From NCBI GenBank assembly GCA_036873135.1, contig JAPTYO010000023.1, positions 6,645,834-6,709,833 on the forward strand: a stretch of 64,000 nt of DNA. Reading direction: 5' to 3'. The stretch is from Clarkia xantiana subsp. parviflora (lineage: Eukaryota; Streptophyta; Magnoliopsida; Myrtales; Onagraceae). Below the pieces are notes generated by a model. It was given only the letters and a program-made list of their open reading frames with translations. It searched no databases and was not told the DNA's origin. The position numbers were made by a program, and so were the translations under genes. Every line of letters begins with the position of its first letter. Position 1 is the first letter of the stretch. This document shows, piece after piece, positions 20,994 to 31,919 of this stretch.

Positions 20994-22153
20994 TGTGGCT
21001 TGTATAAGTGATGGCATTTTGACATTTGAAATGATATTCCGATTGAATAAAAGAATTTCAAATTGAGTATATGATCTATCGATGTCATAATGATAAATAA
21101 CATCGGATTTTACGGTCTATAAACTAAGTCGTAGGAAGAGGTAAAACTCTTCCACCAAAATTATGTCAGATTTGAACCTTGCCTCGTCACACAGGCACGG
21201 TCATCTTGTAGGAGAGGGGGACCTCTACCACAGCAAGATTGGCTAAGAACCAAGGGGATAAACCTGGTTAAACGAAACGATAACTTGGTCACGCTTATAG
21301 CATGACTTAATCTTCGTTTTGTAAATCGCCGTGTTGGACTCTGTCCATCATTAAAATCACATTCAGGGCCAGATGAAAGATTCTGCGATAGCATGATTGA
21401 CATATCCCACCCATGGCTTGTCCAGGTGTGCTATCGATGCGTGCTTCATACTACGCGTGTCATGTTCGACCACGGGGTCATGCTCGGTTGTGCTAGCTAG
21501 AATCCCTGTGATTCAAAGGGCGCATACTTCTTCACCTTGAGCGTGTGATTTATCCCGGGTGTCTTATGAAGAGGCACCCAAAGTATCCTCTTGGATTCAG
21601 AACTTATACTTAAGGTCTGGCTCAATGTTCGCTTCCCAGCGTACGAGCGTAGGCGTACGAGTGTAGAGCCAAAGAAAACGGCTAAGTGACCACGTCTTGG
21701 AAACCGGTTGAGTTAGACTAAGGATATAAACTATGGGGATGGTCATGTTCATCTATAATTCACCGACTCTTGAAGAGGCACCCAAAGTATCCTCTTGGGT
21801 ATAAAATATGGGGATGGCCACCAACCGGATATTAGTTGAAGGTTGTGAACACTTGTACGGATGCCCTGGAGAAGTATTCCTATGTGGAAAACTGGGCAAT
21901 TGGAGAACTATCAGTTAACTAAGGATACAATGCGATACACATTTTGTTTTTAACAGGGTTGATTTACGACAGGGAATCAACGTTCTGCGGGCGCTACAAT
22001 ACTCCTAACAGATGAGTAGCACGATGCCTGTCGTATCTGCCGGTCGCACGGCAAACTTCGTATGAACTATTCGGAGACGGAGACAATAACTGAAGACTGA
22101 AATGTTGATGCTATTAGATGACAATACATTAACAGGCACCCTCCCATTCCGGC
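20994..22153 (+). other. 3' untranslated region of copia C
   Basis: About 1.1 kb without coding signal. A 25-bp direct repeat (GAAGAGGCACCCAAAGTATC, then CTCTTGG) occurs at 21570-21596 and 21773-21799. Confidence 0.55.
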
Positions 22154-22163
22154 GAGTGGGAGA
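22154..22163 (+). other. Polypurine tract of copia C
   Basis: GAGTGGGAGA directly precedes the TGTTAGC start of the 3' LTR. Confidence 0.8.
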
Positions 22164-22767
22164 TGTTAGCATATGGTGACGTGGCGCAGTAATTGGTAGC
22201 TCGTTATTACATGTTGTTACCTAACATAATTAGGTAAATGACACATTAGGGCTAATTGGGCCAGACCTAATTCCCATGTGACATGGGAGGCCCAAAATTG
22301 GGCCTCCCCCACCACATAAGTCGTCTGAAACCCTAGAAGGGAAGGGGGGGGGGGGGGGGATTTTCTCATCCCCCACTATATAAGGAGGTCTTGGGGTCAC
22401 CTCCAAATCACACCTTGATCACAACTCCTCTTAAGCTGTGATTTGAGAGAAATACCTTTCTCTCTATAGTGAGTTCGGCTGGCCCCATAAACACCACTAT
22501 TGGAGTGCCAAATTGCTTCCGAGCATTCAGTACGAGGTTCTGTCCCCGTTGAAGAATCGATCAGAGAATTTGCTGTGGAGCTTATACCGCGTAGGACTTC
22601 TTCTCACGAATAACTTGTACGGGTTCGACCGGAGGATCAGAATTCCCTCCACAACGTTCTTGGGCAGGAAAGCTATTGAGGTATGTGTACATAATTCCGC
22701 TGCGTAATTAGATTACTTACAAGTACAAGTTTAGCATTCCGTAGTATTACGTCCCCGTAATCCATCA
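22164..22767 (+). mobile_element. 3' LTR of copia C (604 bp)
   Basis: TGTTAGC...CATCA, matching 4266-4861. It has a lengthened G run near 22346-22359 and TATATAAG at 22377-22384. The duplication TATAT follows at 22768-22772. Confidence 0.88.
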
Positions 22768-22928
22768 TATATAACCATAATACCTAAATATGTTTTGGAC
22801 TAGTTTAATGCAAAAGATAGAAGGACGACATATATGCTCAAGTCCCAAAATAAGTGTTTTTAAATAACAAAGCACAATAAGCATAATGAAAGGAGAATAG
22901 GTTATCTAAAATATGATAGAGTAGTCTG

Positions 22929-23458
22929 CTAATCAATCGGAAGTGGCAGGTTCGCCGCCACCGTGACCCAAGGGAGTGGTGTCCGCAACATTACCTGAGA
23001 AAGTCTAAGAAGAAGAACGTTTCTCTTCGCTTGGGGGGGGGGGGGGGGGGGCAGAATCCTCACCATAAAGCGCTTCCAATTGCGCGGAAGCAAAGCCATC
23101 AAAGTTGCCAATCTCGCTGAAATCAAAGAGTGGGTCGGCAGTGTGACTTTTAACAGCAAGCTCCTCACCATAAGTAGTGATAATGTCATTGCACTTCGCC
23201 TTGGCATCCTCCTCGAACTTGGGAGATGCCTTGTACTGGGTAACGCCATGAAGATCCGCCTCATCGGAGTTCTTCAAAAGAGCCATAGCCAAGTGCTCTC
23301 ACGTCGCTATGGTCTCGTCTTCTTTCTCCTTACAAATTCGACTGACTTCGGCTTCAAGGGAGGCAATGCGACGTTGATACACCAGCTCAGAGGAGTCGGA
23401 CGTCGAAGCCTTCTCCTTTTGGGAACGCACCGTCTCCTTCATATTAAGTGTCTAGGGT
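22929..23458 (-). pseudogene. Fragment of a third Tat antisense gene (coiled-coil end)
   Basis: The minus-strand frame 23292-23005 contains VTQYKASPKFEEDAKAKC and FDFSEIGNFDGFASAQ. These correspond to EYKASSAFTADYSVRLTQE and PVGDLGDFGPYATGYMA in the last exon of the element A antisense gene. Upstream minus-strand sequence to 23458 is Glu/Ser-rich and coiled-coil-like. A poly-Pro run (from the G tract at 23034-23050) follows. It is a diverged family member, cut off from its 5' exons. Confidence 0.6.
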
Positions 23459-23617
23459 AGTTCTCCCAAAAATAGTGTTTTACGTGCTCATATTTTTTTA
23501 TGACCACAACCTATATGCAGAGATCCTTCCATCCTTGTCCAAAGATTATGGGAAGTCCGATTGCTCCTAATGGATAGGCTGTCCATCTAGCAAACCTTAC
23601 CAGATGAGATTTCATTT

Positions 23618-24100
23618 CTAGTAAGTATTTTTTCTGATATCCAAGTTGGCGGCGACTTTGAAAGCCATCACGTCATTTGAGCTTCCTCCATCGATTAATG
23701 CCCTCTTTACTTCAAAACCATCTATCCACGTCGTGACCACCATGAGGTCTTCTTGGGGGTGGATTATCGTCCACAAGTCGTTAGTAGAGAATTTGATGGC
23801 GACTGGGTCAAATTCTCTTACTCCATTCCTGGTGTCGGAAGTAGCAATTTTCATGGCGGCATAAACTTCTCTGGCGACACTAGATTCACCACTGTAAGAA
23901 AATCCTCCTAATAGAACGTTGATATCGTCATCTCTAGGAGTCGCTCATATTCTATATTTGTGGGAAACATGGCGATGATGCCTTTGAATTTCCTCTTGTA
24001 GGAATTCCAATTTCCTTCTCAAATAGAGGCAATCGTCAATACTGTGTCTTTCGAGTTGATGATGTTGGCAGAATTCTCTGGGGGTTGGCCAATTCCTGCT
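23618..24100 (-). pseudogene. Tat-like gag-protease fragment
   Basis: Minus strand. From right to left: a zinc-finger-like FCQHHQLERHSIDDC (near 24070-24020), then INVLLGGFSYSGESS and AREVYAAM (near 23920-23850), then WTIIHPQEDLMVVTTW and the protease active-site motif ALIDGGSSNDV (near 23690). The same blocks in the same order occur in element A gag-protease (INMIHGG, AREVYASKM, VDGGSS). Frame shifted near 23950. Aspartic protease and nucleocapsid relic. Confidence 0.7.
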
Positions 24101-24509
24101 ATATTAAACTCTTCTATCCTTTTTTTTTGGATATGATGGAGGCTCCTTACCTGTGTACTCGAGGCTTCTCGTATAGGAGCGGCTCTCGAAAGACTCTGGT
24201 GAGCTCTTTCTCTCCGCCTTCTGGTACTAGCCCGGGTATCCTCCACTTGAATGTAGAGCATTTCCTTCTGGGCTAAATTTTTCCATCTTTCCACAGCCAT
24301 TGTGTTCCCAGTGATTGCTAGAGGCTGAGATTGGGGTCTAAATCCTCTGAAGAAGGCGATAATTCTCTCTCTCCGAGAGTGCTTCAGTGAAGATACATGT
24401 CCTCCAACAAACCACTGAGGAGAAGCTAGCGGCCACAAACGCCCAAAAGTCCCGAAGGCGTGAGTACGAGACCAAGAGAAGTACACACCAAGTTTAGTCA
24501 GACGATTTT
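24101..24509 (-). pseudogene. Probable further gag remnant, low coding quality
   Basis: The minus-strand frame 24564-24019 continues upstream of the zinc-finger region and contains Arg-rich segments (STRRRRERAHQSLSRAAPIR). This fits the basic linker of Tat gag, but no gag core was recognised. Its right part overlaps a plus-strand LTR end. Confidence 0.35.
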
Positions 24510-24538
24510 GATCCAACATTTGGCGACGTCTGTGTGAA
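24510..24538 (+). other. Orphan LTR end and primer-binding site
   Basis: GATCCAACA (24510-24518), followed by TTTGGCGACGTCTGTGTG, repeats the LTR-end/primer-site junction of the B family (GATCCAACATTGGCGCCGTC at 63944-63963). A short ATGACACCACAAAGAAATCG start follows, like a gag leader. It marks a plus-oriented Tat remnant abutting the minus-oriented gag-protease piece. Confidence 0.55.
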
Positions 24539-24599
24539 TCAATCAAGAAGTCATGACACCACAAAGAAATCGCTCAAGACGACTTGAAATATCCCTCTA

Positions 24600-25109
24600 A
24601 TCCATGTTCATAAACGAGGTCACTCAAGGCCCATAAGAAACTTTATATAACATAATAATATATATTATATACATAATCTCAATATATAAACCTACATAAA
24701 TATAAAATATATATAATATAAAAATTTACTACGACACATAAATATAATATAAAAATTATATATATTTTGAGGTTAGTGATTAAAATAAATAATTTTTAAT
24801 AAAATATCTATTAAAATATTCAAATTATTTTTATCTCAAATCTAATTTCAACGGTTTTACTTATTTAAACCGTCAAACTCATTTTTTAATTCTATTTTCT
24901 TATATGTGTGGTGCGTGGAGTTAGTATCTAGGAATATATTAATTTAATTCATATTCTTTCACTGATCGACATGTGTGCATTTTTTCCAGTCAACATTTTA
25001 AATTTAATCATATGTCTACAAATTTAGATATAAAATACTGGATAACTGCAAATTTAGAAGAAATTTTTTTATCTCATGTAAGTTTCTACATAAAATAAAT
25101 AAATTCTCA

Positions 25110-25182
<73 letters not shown>

Positions 25183-25520
25183 TGCTATTTTCTTAAGATG
25201 TAATTTTCTTAACAAGTCCCTATCTCGAATCAAAACCAGAAACCCCATTTGGCAGAAGTCAAAATTCCACAACTCCCCAAAAATGAACATCAACCTCACA
25301 ATATGTTCCAAAACTTGCAAAGAATCAATCAGATTCAAAGAAATGGTGGGAAAAAAAGAGAATAAATAAATAATCAAGTGGAAATATGTGTGTCATTTTA
25401 TTATTTAAAAATGGAAATATGCTACTTTGGATGCATACTTCTCAATTTCATTCTATTTTTTCCTGTGCATCATAAATTATACTAATTCGAGTCTTAATAC
25501 GTACGTATAAAAAAACACTT
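24600..25520. other. AT-rich spacer with (TA)n
   Basis: No gene seen. A long (TA)n microsatellite is at about 25116-25180. The reading frame running through it is an artefact. Confidence 0.6.
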
Positions 25521-25896
25521 CAATTGTCGTATGACAATATCATAAGAACTACCATTATAAATCATGAATTGTAGTAATAATTGGATTTTTTTTTATATGA
25601 CAGTTACCAAATACCAAAATATTACAAATATAATATAATTAATTAAATATATAATTTTCAGAGCATACTCAAAGAGCGGCGATGCGAACGGCGCGAGATG
25701 CGTGGCACATCCCACTTTTCAGGTCATTCGCCGCTCGTTGAATGAGCGGCGAATGTGCCACACATGCAAACTGCTCATTCAGTGAGCGGCAAGCTTTTTC
25801 GGCCTTAAACCGCTTGAGAAAAAAATTCAGTTATTACTATAACTCATGATTTATAATGGTAGTTCTTATCATATTATCATACGACAATTATAATAA
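25521..25896. mobile_element. MITE-like element with long inverted repeats upstream of BIC
   Basis: About 75 bp at 25521-25595 is the inverted complement of 25818-25896, with few mismatches (for example AAGAACTACCATTATAAATC on the left). The middle is GC-richer, with GAGCGGCGAATG-type motifs and a 12-bp stem (25725-25736 with 25744-25755). The block from about 25662 (AGAGCATACTCAAAGAGCGG) may be a second small element nested inside. Superfamily and target duplication are not settled. Confidence 0.65.
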
Positions 25897-25938
25897 TTAA
25901 AATACTGGTCATGAATATGTTTTAAACACTTTACGACT

Positions 25939-25945
25939 TATATAG
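25939..25945 (+). promoter_or_regulatory. Possible TATA box of BIC
   Basis: TATATAG, about 240 bp upstream of the ATG at 26185. The region between is pyrimidine-rich with (ATTC)n and (GATA)n runs typical of a plant 5' leader. Tentative. Confidence 0.3.
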
Positions 25946-26184
25946 AGTAACTAAATGCGAGTGAAGATTAGTTTATGGGTGAATTGGTTGATTAAGGACC
26001 ACTCACTCACAGAGTCGATAGCAAGACAATTCGAAGGCGACATGTAAATGGTCCCCTTATCATATGCACTATACTACTCGATCGAACCCTCCTTTTTATT
26101 CATTCATTCATTCCCACACAGATAGATAGATAGAATATCCTTGTAGCTCTTCTCAATCACCTACTTTCCCTTCATTTTCTTCCA

Positions 26185-26625
26185 ATGCTGCAAATGATTA
26201 GTCAAGAACCGCAGCCACCATTTGAGTCCCTGCCGCCGCCGGCCAAAAAGCTTCTTCATATAAACAAAGAAGAAGATGAAGATGAAGAAATGACGACACT
26301 CAACAGAAAGGTAGGTCTAGGTAGCGGCGGTGCAGTGGAGGAGGTTAATGGGCGTGAGCGGCTTAAGAGACATAGGAGTGAGGTGGCGGGTCGGGTGTGG
26401 GTTCCGGACATGTGGGGCCAGGAGGGTTTGCTCAAAGACTGGGCTGACTGCGCCGCCTTTGACGACGCTACCCTCTTGTCCAGCAAGATCATGGCTAGCC
26501 GAGCTGCCCTAATACAACAAGCAAGCCCCACTACTATAAACCACGACATGAAGAATAATCATGCAACTACTACTACTACTACTTCCGGTGGTGGATTATT
26601 TAGAAGAATACACAACAGGTGTTGA
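26185..26625 (+). CDS. BIC: BIC family protein (blue-light inhibitor of cryptochromes), 146 aa
   Basis: The only intact host gene seen. One uninterrupted exon from ATG 26185 to TGA 26623-26625. BIC proteins bind photoexcited cryptochromes in the nucleus and block their dimerisation, acting as negative feedback in blue-light signalling; this is known from Arabidopsis BIC1/BIC2. Residues 56-93 form the conserved cryptochrome-interacting core ([20 protein letters not shown], then [18 protein letters not shown]). Residues 101-112 hold the SR/RAAL helix, and the C-terminus RRIHNRC matches the short Arg/Cys end of the family. The N-terminus is Pro-rich with an acidic run (29-35); a poly-Thr run is at 128-133. 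Length is normal. A second Met at codon 4 could be the real start. BIC1 and BIC2 cannot be told apart here. Flanked by a MITE upstream and retroelement E downstream. Confidence 0.9.
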   Translation: MLQMISQEPQPPFESLPPPAKKLLHINKEEDEDEEMTTLNRKVGLGSGGAVEEVNGRERLKRHRSEVAGRVWVPDMWGQEGLLKDWADCAAFDDATLLSSKIMASRAALIQQASPTTINHDMKNNHATTTTTTSGGGLFRRIHNRC

Positions 26626-27591
26626 TCTTCCTTTTTATTTTATTTTTTTGTGTGACCAAATTGTTGATGTTGTTTGGTTTGGGTTGGTATAATAATAATA
26701 ATATAATAAAGAGAATCGCGTATTTGAAAAAAAAAAATTGTTTATTTTTCTTAAAAAAAACTGTCAATCATGTGTGCAAACTATGCTTATTTTTGTATTA
26801 AGATGTGATAAAATTACACACATAGCATATACGTAAACTATTTAAATGAGGAGTTAACGTTGTTTTCTCTTTGATATGCTTTAATGTGAAAAAAAAGAAG
26901 ATGTCCGATTTGGTTATTTACCAACATTCAAAGTAATGTTGATGTTTTGGTGATTACCCCATCATTTTATGTAATTTTGATGTTGTATTTTAGGGTTTAA
27001 GGGTTGTTAAATGTTAAGAGTATGGAATATGGGTGGTTGTAAAGTATGGACTGAAGCTAATTCCCATATTTTCAAAATTGCGACCCCGACCTTGACTTGG
27101 TTTTACGAGTCTAAGTAAAAAATTTAGAAAAAAAAAAAGTCATTGAAAATCCGATAAATTGGAACACAAGCTTGGATTATCGAATAAAACTTCTGAAAAG
27201 ACTCGGGTTAATGAATAGGAACCTCAGATAACTCCGGAGAATCTTAAGTTTAAATTTCGCACATTAAATACTATAAATTTGGGGAACCCTAAGTTTAACT
27301 ATTATGATGTATAGATGAAATTTTTTCATTATATTCTCGATAAGTGGGTGTTAATATTGAATTTTTTTATATGGTTATCCATATATGATAAGTCACGTAT
27401 TTTGTTGTTATGCACTATTCTTGATTATCACGATGAAGACAACTGCTAACGAATGTCGGTACATTGAAACCTGAATCCATAGAGAGAAAGAAGCCAATGA
27501 ATAATTGATGAATAACCAATACATATGACGAGGACATAATATTTGGTCCAAATTATTCTCCATCACACACATAAACATGTGGTGGACAACT
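26626..27591. other. BIC 3' flank and unassigned spacer
   Basis: A/T-rich, with AATAAT/ATAATAAAG-type polyadenylation-like motifs at about 26690-26710, 65-85 bp after the stop. No other gene or repeat boundary recognised up to the truncated end of copia E. Confidence 0.45.
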
Positions 27592-29311
27592 CTATAAGAA
27601 TAAGATTATAGAGGAACTTGGCAAATTTGAGATGTACTTGGCAATAAATTGATTAGAGCTCCATGTAATAATGATATCATCTACATAAATTAGTAAAAAT
27701 ACTCGAATGGTCCCACGAGTATAAGTAAATAATGAGGAGTCGGATTTGAAGCCAACAAAGACATATGATGATAAGTATGAACTAAGCTTAATAAACCATG
27801 TACGCGGAGCTTGTTTGAGACCACAAATGGCCTTACGAAGACGACACACCGCCGTGGGAGCGTCCTTGTCAATAAAGCCTACGGGTTGAGCCATGAAGAC
27901 CTCTTCATCAAGTGATCCTTGGAGGAATGCATTATTGACATCAAGTTGGCGTAGAGACCAACCAAAATAGACCGCTAAAGAAAGTACGAGGCGTACTGTC
28001 GTGGGTTTGACCAGCGGACTAAACGTTTCTTTGTAGTCAAGCCCCGGTCGTTGGTGGAACCTTTTGGCAACTAAACGTGCCTTGTAACGTTCAATCGTCT
28101 CGTCCGGATTCCTTTTTATCCTAAACACCCATTTGTTACCAACAATATTCATATGAGGTTTAATCGGAACAAGATCCCACGTACTGTTTTGGATAAGAGC
28201 GTTGAACTCTGTTTCCATGGCAGCTCTCCAATGTGAATCTTTGAGTGCTTGAGAGGCGGTCGTTGGCTTGATATGTGTTGGTAGAGGATGCTTCGTGGCT
28301 GTAAAACTTCTCTTGGGCTTGAAGATATTATTCTGAGATCGTGTGATCATCGTGTGTTTCCGGACTATGGAGTCGGTATCAGCCGACTGAGGCTGGGGCT
28401 GAGCTGCCTCGGTAGTGACATTGGCAGGTTCAAGCGGGTCTCTTATATGTGCACGATCATGAGCCGTATGCTGATGTGGGTTCGGAATATTAGAAACAGC
28501 AATTTGATTGCTATTCACATTAGGAGCAGCAAGTTCATTGTCACCAACGGTGGGGACATCTAGTGGATTGTCACGGTTAGGCAACAAAGGAACAATTGTG
28601 CTAATGGGCGTCTCTATTGCCGGGTCCCATCGTGACAGCATGGAGTCCACCGGGGGAGTAGACACTTTGTACGGGAATTCATCTTCAAAAACTGAACATG
28701 TCTCGAGACAAACACCTTGTTTGTGGATATGTCTAGGCATAGATAGGCACTTTGCTGGAGTGAATAGCCGACAAACACACACGGACGGACGAGACTTGGC
28801 ATCGGTCTTGTGATTATTATACGGCTTCAACCATGGATAACATAGACACCCAAATACACGAAGTTTATTATAGTTTGGCTCCTCGTTGAAAAGTCGTGCA
28901 TATGGTGAGTTGTTCTCCAAAATTGGAGTCGGGAGCCTATTTATGAGGTAGGCCGCGGTTTGAAATGCATAAGACCATAATGATAACGGTGCGTTGGCAT
29001 GATGAAGTAACGTAAGGCCTGTCTCGACTATGTGTCGATGTCGTCGCTCGGCAACGCCATTATGTTGTGGCGTATGCGGAGGTGTTAGAAGATGAGAAAT
29101 TTCGTGCACCCCAAAGAATGATTTTAATGCCATGAATTCTCCACCACCATCCGAGCAGAGACACTTAATGCGTTGGTTAAAATAGCGCTCGACAACTCTG
29201 GTAAATTGCGGAAAGATCATCGCAACGTCCGACTTTAGTTTGAGTGGGTATAACCATATGTATTTGGTGAAGTGATCCACAAAAATAACATAGTAAAGAA
29301 ATCCATCAATG
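27592..29311 (-). pseudogene. Copia E integrase C-part and reverse transcriptase
   Basis: A 562-codon open frame. Integrase core: VDHFTKYIWLYPLK, CSDGGGEFM (second Asp) and HTPQHNGVAERRHRHIVETG (catalytic Glu), then the R V F G C L C Y P block. After a Ser/Thr/Pro-rich linker the reverse transcriptase has WRAAMETEFNALIQNSTWDL, KARLVAKRFHQRPGLDY, QLDVNNAFLQGSL and LLIYVDDIIIT. The region after CVCRLF is out of register with the family (local shifts). It ends abruptly at 27592 without RNase H. The upstream part of integrase lies beyond element D at 37902. Confidence 0.87.
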
Positions 29312-29316
29312 GAGTG

Positions 29317-30609
29317 TGTCGGACCTAAAATCTGACCTATGGCGAATTACGTTTTTTGAAAACGTGCAATTTTAAAAAGAGTCGCCACTAGTTAATTAAG
29401 GCTAACTAGAATCCTAAATTGCCTAAACGAATAACGAATTAAACGCTAGGTCTAAAATCAGTCTACGATCAGAAATTCAAGTTCGGGGGTTCTATTACGA
29501 ATTAAGAAAAATTATTTTCTAATTACGCCCTTTCGGTACTTAATTAACCTATTTGCCAATTTTAAAATTTAAATACGCGTTACGACTAATTAATCTAATG
29601 TTATCAAAATTTAAACTAACTTTTATACATGAGTTTTTATTAACGACAAATTTAAACCTAAAAAAAAATATTAAGCATCTAAAACTTCTAATTATGTTAA
29701 AATCTAAACGAAAATTAAACATGCTCAAAATTATGACAAAAAAATTACATGTCACATACATATGTACCATAACACATGTTATCTAATTAATTTACATCTA
29801 ACTTTCTAATTAACATGGTACAATAACACCCATAATAATAATAACAATATATAATAATAAAATCAGTAAAAAAAAAAAAAAAAAACAGACAGCAGCAGAA
29901 CGGCACCTACCTACAGCACCGGGAGACGATGGCCAAGGCAGCAGAATGGATTCCGGCGACCCGAGATGGCAACGACAGCGGCGGCCCGTCTTCGGCAAAG
30001 CTCGTCACAGCGATCCGGCGAAGTGGGCGCGGCGAGCAGCGGCGGGTCCGACGGGCTCCGGGATTAGATCTAACAGCAGCAGCAGCCGGTGGTGCAGGAC
30101 AGACGACGGCAACAGCAGCAGCTCGTCGGGGCGTCGCGGTCTGGCGGCTTCAGGCGGCGGGGCGGCGTGATTTTGGGAGGTCCGGTGACCAGGCGAGTGA
30201 CGGGGCGGCCGGAGCTCCGGCGACCTGACTTCCGACGGGATGGGGGGCTGAAATTGAATTTTTTGCACGAATTTCTAGACAAAATAATATTTTATTCATG
30301 TAGTAATTTTCTGTGTATTTTTTTTACATAGAATAGGTACCTATTTATAGGTAAATTGACACCCAAAAATTAGGAAATCAATATTCCCTCAATATTCACC
30401 CTATTAAATCCGAAAATATATATATTATATATTTTCTGATTTATTACATCATATTTATTGCATATGTATTGTCCTAATTTAAACTGAGCCTATTTTTGGC
30501 AATCCCGTGACCTTCCATATTTAAATACTTCATTTTTTAAACGTGTTACACATAACATTTTTAACATGTTACATACGTGTCGCGCGTACCAAAATTAGGT
30601 GTTTACAGG
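29317..30609 (-). mobile_element. 3' LTR of element D (1293 bp)
   Basis: Left copy, matching 36609-37901. In element orientation it reads TGTAAACACC...GGTCCGACA. TATA box TATAAATA at 30342-30349 (minus). A GC-rich block, 29930-30240, lies downstream of the TATA box, in the R/U5 part; frames there on both strands are translations of the LTR, not genes. Confidence 0.92.
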
Positions 30610-31000
30610 CTTCCCCTCTTTGGACGGACTCCCGTAGAATGGATTCGAGGGGGATTGTCCAAAGACGAGTAAACACTAATTTTGGCTAGGAAGTATATCT
30701 TCTTCCGGGTCTTGAAGTCTCCAAGGTGGCCTTTGGCTTTATTGATGGTGCGAAAAAGTAGAACCTCTGTCGGCGATGCCCCTGTTGACAGTGCCTCCAT
30801 TGGTATCGCAGAAAAGTAAAGCCTTGGTCGGCGGCGCCCCTGTTGGCGGTGCCTCCGCTGGCGTGCGGAAAATAGAACCTCCGTCGGCGGTGCCCCTGTT
30901 GGCGGTGCCTTCATTTGTAGTGCGGAAAATAGAGCTTCCAGTGGCGTGCGAAAAAGTAAAGCCTCCAGTGGCGTGTAGAAAAGTAAAACCTTTGGTGATG
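30610..31000 (-). repeat. Element D polypurine tract and GGCGGTGCC repeat block
   Basis: 30610-30623 is the purine tract. 30760-31000 holds diverged repeats of the type GTCGGCGGTGCCCCTGTTGG and GTGGCGTGCGGAAAAT. Part of the 3' untranslated region. Confidence 0.6.
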
Positions 31001-31009
31001 ATTGGTAAT

Positions 31010-31320
31010 GGAAGACCTCTACGTCAGACAGTACCAACAACCTCTAGTGACGCCTCTAGTGGCGAGTGGTAACGGGAAAACCTCTACGTCAGACCGTACC
31101 GGAAAACCTCTGGTGATATCTCTGGTAGCGAAAGACCTCTACGTCAGACCGTACCGGAGAACCTTTGGTGATGCCTCTAGTGGTGAGTGGTAACGGAAGA
31201 CCTCTACGTCAGACCGTACCGGAAAACCTCTGGTGATATCTCTGGTGGCGGAAGACCTCTACGTCAGACCGTACCGGAGACCCTTTGGCGATGCCTCTAG
31301 CGGCGTATGTCGGAGAAGAG
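31010..31320 (-). repeat. Two-part tandem array in element D (66 + 54 bp)
   Basis: The motif ACCTCTACGTCAGACCGTAC occurs at about 31014, 31080, 31134, 31200 and 31254. Spacings alternate 66, 54, 66, 54, so the true unit is a 120-bp dimer. The flanking unit TCTAGTGGCG recurs to 31360. Confidence 0.85.
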
Positions 31321-31455
31321 CCTCTAGTGGCGTCCGTTGGAGAAGTGCCTCTAGTGGCGTGACTTGCGAAGGCTGAATACTAACGCTTCGCTCGTCGGGG
31401 TTGACTCTCAGGAAGCGGGAAACTTCAGATCATGATTGTCGGTTGTGACTTGTAG

Positions 31456-31625
31456 GAACAGACTGTAACAGTCCTACTCATCTTTGAATGGTGACTCGCG
31501 AGAGCGGACTTCAACCGTCCCGCTTGCCCTGAAGTTGACTCGTAGGAACAGACTGTAACAGTCCTACTCATCCTTGGAATGCGACCTGCGAGAGCAGACT
31601 GTAACCGTCTCGCTTGCCGTGAATT
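31456..31625 (-). repeat. Dimeric repeat with near-palindrome in element D
   Basis: Two copies of about 90 bp. Each has AGGAACAGACTGTAACAGTC with CTACTCAT, then a CGAGAGCGGACT/ACCGTC variant. The GACTGTAACAGTC core is a near-perfect inverted repeat. Confidence 0.65.
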
Positions 31626-31919
31626 TGACTTTGGAAGACGCTGTTAGCGCATGAGTGTTTGTCCCTAATTTTTGCCTAAATTGTGCATTGTGCGACAACC
31701 TAGCGGGATCTTTTTTCTTTTTTCTCTTTTTTTTTTTGTTGAGAATTTCTCTTTTTTCTCTCCTTTTGCCACGGCCGATTGAGAGATTTCCGACCGTGCC
31801 CCTCGGTTTTTTTTATTTTCTCTCCTTTTTCCATGATTGCAATTTCTGAATTTGCAACCATGCCCCTCATTTCCTGATTTTGCCTAGGCCGCCCTTTCGG
31901 GTTTTCAACCTAGCGGAAG

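Larger units (their letters stand above)
4266..22767 (+). mobile_element. Copia element C, split by element A
   Basis: Two LTRs (4266-4861 and 22164-22767) are flanked by the 5-bp target duplication TATAT (4261-4265 and 22768-22772). The initiator-Met primer site TGGTATCAGAGC at 4863-4874 follows the 5' LTR, and the purine tract GAGTGGGAGA precedes the 3' LTR. The order primer site, gag remnant, reverse transcriptase, RNase H gives the plus direction and a copia layout. Element A occupies 8887-18950 with one CTCAG duplication, so C itself is about 8.4 kb. Protease and integrase are not recognisable. Confidence 0.88.

Noticed and set aside
25069..25377. Minus-strand frame with Ile/Tyr repeats
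   Set aside because: Runs through the (TA)n microsatellite.
26256..26549. Minus-strand frame opposite BIC
   Set aside because: Shadow of the conserved BIC coding sequence; no family resemblance.
29929..30282. Several Arg/Ser/Gly-rich frames, repeated at 37204-37560
   Set aside because: Both copies lie in the GC-rich part of the element D LTRs; same DNA, not genes.
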